This document shows positions 17,441 through 25,398 of a DNA stretch of 64,000 bases, piece after piece. This stretch comes from Demequina lignilytica. Its GTDB lineage: Bacteria; Actinomycetota; Actinomycetes; Actinomycetales; Demequinaceae. The number at the start of each line of letters is the position of its first letter. Within the stretch, counting starts at the first letter, position 1. Below the pieces are notes generated by a model, which saw nothing but the letters and a program-made list of their open reading frames with translations, was not told the DNA's origin and made no database searches. The DNA lies in the NCBI RefSeq assembly GCF_030418305.1, contig NZ_JAUHPX010000001.1, positions 186,001-250,000 of the forward strand, read 5' to 3'. The position numbers and the translations under genes were made by a program.

Positions 17441-18799
17441 CTAGCCGCGGACGATGCGCGGCTTGAGGTCCTCGGTCGGGGGCGTCCAGGCGTCGGCGTC
17501 GGCGGGCACCTGATCGCCCGAGCGGATGTCCTTGACCTCGCCGTCACCACCGTCGCCGGGCGCCGGCGGGAACCACACGAACGGGATCCCACGACGGTCG
17601 GCGTACTGGATCTGCTTGCCGAACTTCGCGGCGTTGGGCGACACCTCGGTCGGGATGCCTCGCGTGCGCAGACGGTCGGCGAGCGCGGACGAGGCCGCAC
17701 GGTGCTCCTCGTCGGTGACGGCCACCAGCACGGCCGACGGCACGGAACGGGTCGCGGTCGCGAGGTTCGCGCCGAGCATCCGGCTCACCAGCCGGCTGAC
17801 GCCGATCGACATGCCGACTCCGGGGAACCCTCCACCGGCCACCAGGGAGTCGTAGCGACCGCCCGAGCAGATCGATCCCAGGTCCTCGTGGCCCTCGAGC
17901 ACGGTCTCGTACACCGCGCCCGTGTAGTAGTCGAGCCCGCGCGCGATGCGCAGATCGGCGAGCGCGGTGTCGGGGACGGCGGCGTTCACGGCGTCGACCA
18001 GCGCCGCGAGCGACCGGGCGCCCCGATCGAAGTGCTCGCGAGCCTCGTCCGCGTCGTCCACGATCGGCGCGTGGTCCCACAGCGCCTCGACCAGGTCGAC
18101 GAACGACCCGTCCGGCGTCTGGATCGCCGCGAGCTCGAGGATCGCACCGACGGCCTCGGGGCTCACGCCCTTGCCGTGCAGCTCCTCGCGCACGCCGTCC
18201 GCGCCGATCTTGTCGAGCTTGTCGACCGAGCGCAGCGCGCCGGCGACGTCGAGGATCCCGACGCCGCGGTAGAAGCCCTCGACCAGGGCACGGTTGTTGA
18301 GGTGCATCCGGGCCGGGGGCAGCGGCAGCTCGCGCAGCGCGCGCGCCATCACGATAGCGACCTCCGCCTCGAGGTGCTCAGGGAGGCGGTCCCGCCCCAC
18401 GACGTCGATGTCGGCCTGGTAGAACTCCCGGAAGCGCCCCTCCTGCGGCCGCTCGCCGCGCCAGACCTTCTGGATCTGGAAGCGGCGGAACGGGAACTGG
18501 AGGCGCCCCTGGTTCTCCTCGACGTAGCGAGCGAACGGCACGGTGAGGTCGAAGTGCAGGCCCAGCTTGGCCTCGCGCCCGGCCTGCTCGTCGGCGTTGA
18601 GGCGCCCGATCGCGTAGATCTCCTTGGATGCCTCGGAGTCGCCCGCGAGCCGCTCGACCGGCTCGACGGCGCGGGTCTCGATCTCGCCGAAGCCGTGGAG
18701 GGCGAACACCTCCCGCAGCGTGGCCAGCACATGGGCCTCGACCAGCCGCTCCTGCGGGGTCCATTCGGGGAATCCGGACAGTGGTTGCACGCGAGCCAT
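17441..18799 (-). CDS. hisS: Histidyl-tRNA synthetase
   Basis: Class II synthetase charging tRNA-His. Start placed at ATG 18799 (MARVQPLSGFPEWTPQ), giving 452 residues; ATG 18808 is a near-equal alternative and the frame is open to 18904 without supporting homology. Motif 2 is FRRFQIQKVWRGERPQEGRFREFYQADID; the histidine-binding loops RGLDYYTGAVYE and CSGGRYDSL are present; the C-terminal anticodon domain has PTEVSPNAAKFGKQIQYADR. Divergent from the cyclophilin gene. Confidence 0.96.
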   Translation of the reverse strand: MARVQPLSGFPEWTPQERLVEAHVLATLREVFALHGFGEIETRAVEPVERLAGDSEASKEIYAIGRLNADEQAGREAKLGLHFDLTVPFARYVEENQGRLQFPFRRFQIQKVWRGERPQEGRFREFYQADIDVVGRDRLPEHLEAEVAIVMARALRELPLPPARMHLNNRALVEGFYRGVGILDVAGALRSVDKLDKIGADGVREELHGKGVSPEAVGAILELAAIQTPDGSFVDLVEALWDHAPIVDDADEAREHFDRGARSLAALVDAVNAAVPDTALADLRIARGLDYYTGAVYETVLEGHEDLGSICSGGRYDSLVAGGGFPGVGMSIGVSRLVSRMLGANLATATRSVPSAVLVAVTDEEHRAASSALADRLRTRGIPTEVSPNAAKFGKQIQYADRRGIPFVWFPPAPGDGGDGEVKDIRSGDQVPADADAWTPPTEDLKPRIVRG

Positions 18800-18866
18800 G
18801 CCGCCCATTGTCCCGTATCCGTGACCGTAGACTTGCGCGGGCAGTCGCGATCCAGGAGCAGAGACG

Positions 18867-19694
18867 ATGACCACCAAGAAGCAGGCACGCGCGCAGGCCG
18901 CCAAGAAGCAGCAGCACTACGAGGCCCGCCGCGCCGCCAAGGAGGCGCGCAAGCAGCGGGTGATCCGGATCACCGCGATCCTGGTGATCGCCGGGCTGGT
19001 GCTGGGAGGCGGCCTGGCCGTGATCCTGGTGGCCCTTCAGGCCAACTCCAGCGACGCCTCGACCGCGGCCGCCTCCGAGCCGTCCGCCACCGCGACCTCC
19101 GGCACCTCCACCGACGACGCCGTCGACGTCGCCGACGGCGAGGAGATGACCGGCTGGGCCGTCTCGCCCGAGCCGCCCGACCCCGCGACCGCGGAGGGCG
19201 CGACCTGGACCGCCACGGTCTCGACCAACCAGGGTGACCTCGTCGTCGAGCTCGACGGCGCCGCGGCGCCCCAGGCCGTCGCATCGTTCCTCGCCCTCGC
19301 GGGAGACGGCTACTTCGACGGGACCGACTGCCACCGGCTGACGACCGCCGGGATCTACGTCCTCCAGTGCGGCGACCCCACCGGCACCGGCACGGGCGGC
19401 CCCGCCTACCGCTTCGGCCCCGTCGAGAACGCGCCGGCGGACGACGTCTACCCCGCCGGGACGCTGGCCATGGCCCGCGTCGGCGGCGACGGCGAGTCGA
19501 TGGGCAGCCAGTTCTTCCTGGTCTACGAGGACTCGACCATCCCCGCGGACGCAGCCGGCGGCTACACCGTGTTCGGTCACGTGGTTGACGGACTGGATAT
19601 TGTTGACCGTGTTGCCGCCGCAGGCACCATCACCGGGGACACCGACGGTCGCCCGGCCCTGTCCGTCATCGTGAACGAGGTATCCGTCTCATGA
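18867..19694 (+). CDS. Membrane-anchored cyclophilin-type peptidyl-prolyl isomerase
   Basis: 275 residues: a Lys/Ala-rich cytoplasmic N-terminus, one membrane helix at about 32-57, a Ser/Ala/Thr linker, then a cyclophilin domain from about 112. The core GDPTGTGTGG and GSQFFLVYEDS motifs are kept. The usual FHRVIPGFMIQ strand is replaced by CHRLTTAGIYVLQC, keeping the catalytic His-Arg pair but losing the Phe. ATG start with AGGAG 8 nt upstream. Its stop overlaps the DUF349 gene by 4 nt. I infer extracytoplasmic protein folding. I recall similar proteins near rel in other actinobacteria. Confidence 0.9.
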   Translation: MTTKKQARAQAAKKQQHYEARRAAKEARKQRVIRITAILVIAGLVLGGGLAVILVALQANSSDASTAAASEPSATATSGTSTDDAVDVADGEEMTGWAVSPEPPDPATAEGATWTATVSTNQGDLVVELDGAAAPQAVASFLALAGDGYFDGTDCHRLTTAGIYVLQCGDPTGTGTGGPAYRFGPVENAPADDVYPAGTLAMARVGGDGESMGSQFFLVYEDSTIPADAAGGYTVFGHVVDGLDIVDRVAAAGTITGDTDGRPALSVIVNEVSVS

Positions 19695-21247
19695 CCGCTT
19701 CCGACGCCGAGAAGGCGCCGACCACCGAGGTTCCCGCGGGCGCGCCCGCGGAGACCGAGACCCCCACCGCCGAGGAGACCGCCGTCGAGGCGGTCGAGGC
19801 CGCGACCGAGGAGACGGAGGCCGCCTCGGACGAGGCGGCGGCGCCGGCTCCGGAGGCTGCCGAGGAGCCCGCCGCGGCGGCCCCGGTTCCCGCCGCCGCG
19901 CCCAAGCCGCGCGCCCCCAAGCCCGGCGTACCGAAGCCCGGCTCGTTCAAGGCGCCCTCACCCGTCGTCGTCGCGAAGCAGGCCACGCACCACGTGGTCG
20001 CGGTGCCCGTCGTCGCGGATGTCAGCGAGGAGCGCATGGAGGAGGCTCTCGCGCACGGCCTGGTCGAGGACGGCGTCGCCTACGTGATCGTCGACGACGA
20101 GCGCGTCGAGGTGGGTCCCGCAGCGGATGACGATGCGCTGCACGCCTACGCGGTCGCGTACTTCGAGCTCGAGGCGTCCGTCGAGCGGTTCCACGCCCGA
20201 CTCGCCACCGCCGAGCTCGGCCCCAAGGACATCGACGAGACCCTCGCGCACCTCGACGCCGCCGTGTCGACGCCCGCCGTAATCGGCGATCTCGACCCCG
20301 TCAAGGCGCGGCTCGAGGAGATCCGCTCCGAGGCCGTGACGGTCCGCGACCGGATCCTGGAGGAGCGGCGCGTCGCCCGTGAGGAGGCGCTCGCCGCACG
20401 CGAGCAGATCGTCGCGACCGCCGAGGCGCTCGCCGCGAAGCCCGAGGGCCAGGTCCACTGGAAGAACGACACGGCGGAGCTGCGCGCCCTGCTCGACGCG
20501 TGGAAGGAGGCGCAGCGCGCCGGCGCCCGCATCCCCAAGGACGTCGAGCGTGAGCTTTGGAAGCGCTTCACCCACGCCCGCTCGGCCTTCGAGAAGGCTC
20601 GCAAGCACCACTTCGCCGAGCTCGACCGTGCCAACACCGACGTCGCCTCGCGCAAGGAGGCCCTGGTCGCCAAGGCCGAGGAGCTCGCGCAGACCACCGA
20701 CTGGGACCGCGGCGCCCGTGGCTTCCGCGACCTGATGGGCGAGTGGCGCACCGCCGGCCGTGGCCGACGCAGCGTCGACGACGCGCTGTGGAAGAGGTTC
20801 CAGGCCGCCCAGGACTCGTTCTTCGAGGCCCGGCGCTCGGCGTCCGACGCCGAGGACGAGGCCCTGTCGGGCAACGTGGAGGGCAAGGAGGCCGCGGTCG
20901 TCGAGGCCGAGGCGCTCCTGCCGATCAAGGACCTGCAGGCCGTCAAGCAGGCGCTCCGCCCGCTCCAGGACCGCTTCGAGGCCGCCGGCCGCGTGCCGCG
21001 CGCGGACGCCGCCCGCCTAGCCAAGCGGATGGGTGCGGTCGAGAAGGCCGTCCGCGACGCCGAGGAGGCCGAGTGGGACCGCCGCAACCCGGAGAAGGAG
21101 GCCCGCAGCTCCGGCATGGCCACCCAGCTCCAGGCGTCGATCGCCTCCCTCGAGGAGGAGATCGCCGTGGCCAAGAAGGCGAAGAAGGACACCAAGAAGC
21201 TCGAGGACACGCTCGCCGCGCAGAAGTCGTGGCTCGACGTGCTCTGA
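19691..21247 (+). CDS. DUF349 repeat protein
   Basis: 518 residues. The first 85 or so are Ala/Glu/Pro-rich and probably disordered. The rest is alpha-helical with several DUF349 repeats, each built on a WKEAQRAG...ELWKRFTHARSAFEKARKHHF-type block and a weaker W-x-x-AGR...LWKRFQAAQDSFF copy. The C-terminus is a Lys/Glu-rich coiled coil. Function is not established for this family. It is translationally coupled to the cyclophilin gene (ATGA overlap) and ends in a strong hairpin. Confidence 0.88.
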   Translation: MTASDAEKAPTTEVPAGAPAETETPTAEETAVEAVEAATEETEAASDEAAAPAPEAAEEPAAAAPVPAAAPKPRAPKPGVPKPGSFKAPSPVVVAKQATHHVVAVPVVADVSEERMEEALAHGLVEDGVAYVIVDDERVEVGPAADDDALHAYAVAYFELEASVERFHARLATAELGPKDIDETLAHLDAAVSTPAVIGDLDPVKARLEEIRSEAVTVRDRILEERRVAREEALAAREQIVATAEALAAKPEGQVHWKNDTAELRALLDAWKEAQRAGARIPKDVERELWKRFTHARSAFEKARKHHFAELDRANTDVASRKEALVAKAEELAQTTDWDRGARGFRDLMGEWRTAGRGRRSVDDALWKRFQAAQDSFFEARRSASDAEDEALSGNVEGKEAAVVEAEALLPIKDLQAVKQALRPLQDRFEAAGRVPRADAARLAKRMGAVEKAVRDAEEAEWDRRNPEKEARSSGMATQLQASIASLEEEIAVAKKAKKDTKKLEDTLAAQKSWLDVL

Positions 21248-21260
21248 CCCGCAGCCGATC

Positions 21261-21296
21261 CCGCAGGGCCCCGTCCGCATGGGCGGGGCCCTGCGG
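21261..21296 (+). terminator. Terminator after DUF349 gene
   Basis: Perfect 13-bp stem CCGCAGGGCCCCG/CGGGGCCCTGCGG (21261-21273 with 21284-21296), 10-nt loop, 13 nt past the stop. Confidence 0.8.
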
Positions 21297-21351
21297 CGTC
21301 TCGGGGCTGCTGTCCACAGGCCCACGCCCGCGGCCGCGGCGTGCCCGCATC

Positions 21352-21939
21352 ATGGCAGGCATGCTGATCGTGACCCCCGCCCTGGTCGGGCGCCCCGCCC
21401 ACGCACGCATGCTCCGCGACGGCACCATGCGTCCCTTCGCCCCCGGGGCCGCGCTGCCCGCGGACGTGCCCGACTCCCCCGGGCTGCGCGCACACCACGC
21501 GTCCTCGCGCGTGCCCGCCCACACCGTGCTCACGGGGACGGCGGCGCTCTGGGTCCACGGCATCGTCCCGACCGCCCCTCCCGAGTGGCACGTGGCGGGG
21601 CCCCGCGGTCTGCACCGCATCGTCGACCCGCTGCTCGTGTTCCACTCGGGGGTCACGGCGCGGCTGGGTGAGCCCCACGAGGGGTGCCGCGTGGCGCCCC
21701 CGGAACGTGCGTGCCTCGACGCCCTCCGCTGGGAGGACCTGGGCGACGCCATCGCCGTGACGATGCGCGCGCTCGACGTGGGCGCGGTGTCGGTCGCGGG
21801 GCTGCGCGCGTCACTCGGGCTCGACGGACCCCAGGGGTCGGGCTTCGCCCGCGTGCGCGCGTCGCTCGCCGCGATCATCCGCGCGCGCGACGCGGATCAG
21901 GCGGGACGCTTGGTGTTCGTGACGCGCCGCGCGTCGTAG
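21352..21939 (+). CDS. Hypothetical protein with AbiEi-like antitoxin features
   Basis: 195 residues from ATG 21352, or 192 from ATG 21361, which has a CATCAT hexamer 7 bases upstream and could be leaderless. Segments such as RVPAHTVLTGTAALWVHGI and CRVAPPERACLDALRWEDLGDAI resemble the C-terminal part of AbiEi/type IV antitoxin-like proteins of actinobacteria, but no N-terminal DNA-binding domain and no adjacent AbiEii nucleotidyltransferase toxin is seen. The gene sits between the DUF349 terminator and rel, overlapping the 3' end of rel by 43 nt tail-to-tail. Function unknown; the relationship to AbiEi is tentative. Confidence 0.62.
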   Translation: MAGMLIVTPALVGRPAHARMLRDGTMRPFAPGAALPADVPDSPGLRAHHASSRVPAHTVLTGTAALWVHGIVPTAPPEWHVAGPRGLHRIVDPLLVFHSGVTARLGEPHEGCRVAPPERACLDALRWEDLGDAIAVTMRALDVGAVSVAGLRASLGLDGPQGSGFARVRASLAAIIRARDADQAGRLVFVTRRAS

Positions 21940-24155
21940 ACGCCGTCGATGCGGCGCACCGCGTTGAGGATCGCGCCCAGGTGCGACGGGTCCGCCATCT
22001 CGAACTGGAAGCTCGACATCGCGACCCGGTCGCGCGTGGTCGACACGTTGGCGGACAGGATGTTGACGTGATGGTCGGACAGCACGTGCGTGACGTCCGA
22101 CAGGAGGCGGTTGCGGTCGAGCGCCTCGACCTCGATCTGCACCAGGAAGGTCCCGGAGTTCTCTCCGGTCCACTCGACGTCGATGAACCGCTCCTGCTGG
22201 CCGCGGAGCTGCTTGAGGTTGTCGCAGTCGGCGCGGTGCACCGAGACCCCCGCGCCGCGGGTGATGAAGCCCTGGATCGGGTCGCCGGGCACGGGAGTGC
22301 AGCAGCGGGCGAGCTTGACCACCACGTCGGTGAGGCCGTGGACGGACACGCCCACGTCGCCGCGGCGGGCGCGTGGCGGCACTCCCGGGCGGGCCATCTC
22401 CGTGATGTCCTCGTCCGCGCCCTCCTGGCCGCCGACCGCCTCGACCATCCGGCGCACCACGTCGGAGGCCTGCTCCTTGTGCTCGCCGATCGCCGCGTAG
22501 AGGCCGTCGACGTCCTCGTAGTGCATCTCCTTGGCGAGCGCGAGCAGCGTCGGGCGGCTCATCAGGCGCTGCATCGGCAGCTGCTGGCGGCGGATCGCGC
22601 GCGCCAGCATGTCGCGGCCGGCCTCGATGGACTCCTCGCGCCGCTCGCGCGTGAACCACTGGCGGATCTTGTTCTTCGCGCGCGTGGACTGCACGAAGTC
22701 GAGCCAGTCGCGCTTCGGGTGCGCGTTCTCGTCCGAGGTGGTGAGCACCTCGACCGTGTCGCCGTTCTCGAGCCGCGAGTCGAGCGGCACCAGCCGGCCG
22801 TTGACCTTGGCGCCGATGGTCTTGTGCCCCACCTCGGTGTGGACCGAGTAGGCGAAGTCGATCGGGGTCGCACCCTGCGGCAGGGACAGCAGCTTGCCGC
22901 GCGGGGTGAACACGTAGACCTCGGCGCGCGAGATCTCCCCGCGCAGGCTGTCGAGGAACTCGGTCGGGTCCGCGGTCTCCTGCTGCCAGTCCGCGATCTG
23001 CCGGAGCCAGCCCATGTCGCCCTGGCCGCCGGTCGACTCGCCGCCGGTCTTGGTGTTCTCCTTGTACCGCCAGTGCGCCGCGAGGCCGTACTCCGCACGG
23101 CGGTGCATGTCGTAGGTGCGGATCTGCAGCTCGACGGGCTTGCCGGTCGGTCCGATCACGGTGGTGTGAAGGGACTGGTACAGGTTGAACTTGGGCATCG
23201 CGATGTAGTCCTTGAACCGGCCCGGCACGGGCTGGTACCTGGCGTGCATCGCGCCCAGGACGGCGTAGCAGTCGCGAACCGTCTCGACCAGGATCCGGAT
23301 CCCGACCAGGTCGTAGATGTCGTTGAGGTCGCGGCCTCGGACGATCATCTTCTGGTACACGCTGTAGTAGTGCTTGGGACGGCCGGTGACCTCGCCCTTG
23401 ATGCGCATGGCGCGCAGGTCCTTCTCGATCTCCGCCCGCACCTGCGCGAGGTACTTCTCCCGCTCGGGCGCCCGCTCCGTCACCACCTGGACGATCTCCT
23501 GGTAGATCTTCGGGTACAGCGTCTGGAAGCTGAGGTCCTCGAGCTCCCACTTGATCGCGTTCAGCCCCATGCGGTGCGCGAGCGGCGCATAGATCTCGAT
23601 GGTCTCCTGGGCCTTCTTGCGGGCCGACTCGGCCGAGACGTACTTCCAGGTGCGGGCGTTGTGGAGCCGGTCGCAGAGCTTCAGCAGCAGGACGCGGATG
23701 TCCTTCGCCATGGCGACGACCATCTTGCGCACGGTCTCCGCCTGCGCGGCGTCGCCGTAGGTGACCTTGTCGAGCTTGGTGACGCCGTCGACGATCATGG
23801 CGACCTCGTCGCCGAACTCGGCGCGCATCCGCTCGAGCGGGTACTCGGTGTCCTCGACCACGTCGTGCAGCAACGCGGCGGCGATCACGGAGTCCGGCAT
23901 CCCCAGGTCCGCGATGATCTGCGCGACCGCGATCGGATGGGTGATGTACGGCTCGCCGCTCTTGCGCTTCTGGCCGCGGTGCTCCTTCTCCGCGACCTTG
24001 TACGCCTGCTCGATCAGCGTGGTGCGCCCGCGCGGGTACATGCGGCGGTACGTGTCGAGCACACCGTCGATCGCGCTGGTCTCCCTGGTGCCCCGGCGCA
24101 GGAAGCCGAGGGGCCCGAGGGTCCCGGTCGGGGGCCGGGTATCGGTCACGCGCAC
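21897..24155 (-). CDS. rel: Bifunctional (p)ppGpp synthetase/hydrolase Rel
   Basis: Makes and degrades the stringent-response alarmone. 752 residues, full-length RelA/SpoT homologue: hydrolase domain with intact HD motif (LLHDVVEDT, about 96-104), synthetase domain (RPKHYYSVYQKMIVRGRD, GIRILVET, SLHTTVIGP), TGS domain (VYVFTPRGKLLSLPQGAT), zinc-finger-like region with CCTPVPGDPI, and C-terminal ACT domain. GTG 24155 or GTG 24149 can start it; the GGAGGT before the second favours 24149. It lies downstream of secF on the same strand beyond a terminator; apt, which I expect between them, is absent. Confidence 0.96.
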   Translation of the reverse strand: MRVTDTRPPTGTLGPLGFLRRGTRETSAIDGVLDTYRRMYPRGRTTLIEQAYKVAEKEHRGQKRKSGEPYITHPIAVAQIIADLGMPDSVIAAALLHDVVEDTEYPLERMRAEFGDEVAMIVDGVTKLDKVTYGDAAQAETVRKMVVAMAKDIRVLLLKLCDRLHNARTWKYVSAESARKKAQETIEIYAPLAHRMGLNAIKWELEDLSFQTLYPKIYQEIVQVVTERAPEREKYLAQVRAEIEKDLRAMRIKGEVTGRPKHYYSVYQKMIVRGRDLNDIYDLVGIRILVETVRDCYAVLGAMHARYQPVPGRFKDYIAMPKFNLYQSLHTTVIGPTGKPVELQIRTYDMHRRAEYGLAAHWRYKENTKTGGESTGGQGDMGWLRQIADWQQETADPTEFLDSLRGEISRAEVYVFTPRGKLLSLPQGATPIDFAYSVHTEVGHKTIGAKVNGRLVPLDSRLENGDTVEVLTTSDENAHPKRDWLDFVQSTRAKNKIRQWFTRERREESIEAGRDMLARAIRRQQLPMQRLMSRPTLLALAKEMHYEDVDGLYAAIGEHKEQASDVVRRMVEAVGGQEGADEDITEMARPGVPPRARRGDVGVSVHGLTDVVVKLARCCTPVPGDPIQGFITRGAGVSVHRADCDNLKQLRGQQERFIDVEWTGENSGTFLVQIEVEALDRNRLLSDVTHVLSDHHVNILSANVSTTRDRVAMSSFQFEMADPSHLGAILNAVRRIDGVYDARRVTNTKRPA

Positions 24156-24251
24156 CTCCGAGACTCGTAGACGGTCAGTCTATCCAGGTGCGAGGGCACC
24201 CCGGAACGGCGCTATGGTCCCGGTTCGGGCCGCCGCCGGCCGGGACGCGGA

Positions 24252-24281
24252 ACGGCCCGGCGGGTCGTCCCACCGGGCCGT
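24252..24281 (-). terminator. Terminator after secF
   Basis: 9-bp stem ACGGCCCGG/CCGGGCCGT (24252-24260 with 24273-24281) with a further GGG/CCC pairing inside the loop. It lies 29 nt past the secF stop. Confidence 0.75.
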
Positions 24282-24309
24282 CCGAGCGGCGGTCCCCCGC
24301 CGGCGCCTG

Positions 24310-25398
24310 CTACGCCTTGCGGTTCTTGCGGCGCGGCTGAGCGGACGAACCCTGATGCGCGCCCTTGTCCACGGCCCCGACACGCACCGAGCCGTCCGCC
24401 GCGATGGTGACGTCCGAGGAGCCGGACTCGCGCATGGCGAGCACCTTCTGGGTGTGCTCCTTGATCTTCGTCTCCGAGTCGCGCAGGGCGACCTCGGCCG
24501 GCGTCGCCACGAAGATCGACGAGTACGTGCCGACCGCCATGCCGACGAACAGCGCGAGCGCGATGTCCTGCAGCGTGCCCGCACCGAGCACGAAGGCGCC
24601 GATGAACAGGATCGCGCTGACGGGCAGAAGCGCCACGACCGAGGTGTTGATCGAGCGCACCAGCGTCTGGTTGAGCGCCAGGTTGGCGAGCTCGTCGTAC
24701 GTGTACCGGTGCTGCGAGGTGAGGTTCGCGGTGTTCTCGCGCACCTTGTCGAACACCACGACCGTGTCGTAGAGCGAGTAGCCGAGGATGGTCAGGAAGC
24801 CGATCACGGACGCGGGCGTGACCTCGAAGCCGACGAGCGCGTACACGCCGACCGTGATGATGAGGTCGTGCGCCAGCGCGATCAGCGCCGCGGCCGCCAT
24901 CCGCCACGCGCGGAAGTACAGCGACATCACCACGGTGACGAGGATCAGGAAGATGACGAGGCCCTGGACGGCCTTCTTGCCGACCTCGGCTCCCCACGTC
25001 GGGCCGATCTGCGTGAAGCTGACCGCCTCGGCGTCGACCTCGTACGCGTCCGCGAGCTCGGTGGTGAGCTCCCGGGCCGTCTCGGACTCGACCACGCCGA
25101 TCTGGACGCGCACGTCGTTCTCGCCGAGGACGGTGATCCGCGCGGTGCCCTCGACGCCGGCGGCGTCGACCACCTCCTGCGCGATCGCGGTGTCCGGGTT
25201 CGGGGCGTCGGTGACGCGGAACTCGGTGCCGCCCGAGAAGTCGATGCCCGGGTTGAGCCCCTTGATCAGCAGCAGCGCGATCGAGGCGGCGATCAGCACC
25301 GCGGAGACCGCGAACCAGCGCTTGCGCTGCGGGACGATCGGGTAGACCTTCTCACCGGAGTGGAGGCTGTTGCCCCACTGGGCCAGGTTGAGCTTCAT
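24310..25398 (-). CDS. secF: Protein translocase subunit SecF
   Basis: RND-fold accessory subunit of the Sec translocon that uses the proton gradient to help pull proteins out. 362 residues, six membrane helices with a large loop after the first. Signatures: NPGIDFSGGTEF, GPTWGAEVGKKA, TILGYSLYDTVVVFDKVREN and ALNQTLVRSINTS. ATG overlaps the secD stop by 4 nt, with a GGAGGAGAACC ribosome site inside secD. The C-terminal tail is basic (RRKNRKA). Confidence 0.96.
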   Translation of the reverse strand: MKLNLAQWGNSLHSGEKVYPIVPQRKRWFAVSAVLIAASIALLLIKGLNPGIDFSGGTEFRVTDAPNPDTAIAQEVVDAAGVEGTARITVLGENDVRVQIGVVESETARELTTELADAYEVDAEAVSFTQIGPTWGAEVGKKAVQGLVIFLILVTVVMSLYFRAWRMAAAALIALAHDLIITVGVYALVGFEVTPASVIGFLTILGYSLYDTVVVFDKVRENTANLTSQHRYTYDELANLALNQTLVRSINTSVVALLPVSAILFIGAFVLGAGTLQDIALALFVGMAVGTYSSIFVATPAEVALRDSETKIKEHTQKVLAMRESGSSDVTIAADGSVRVGAVDKGAHQGSSAQPRRKNRKA

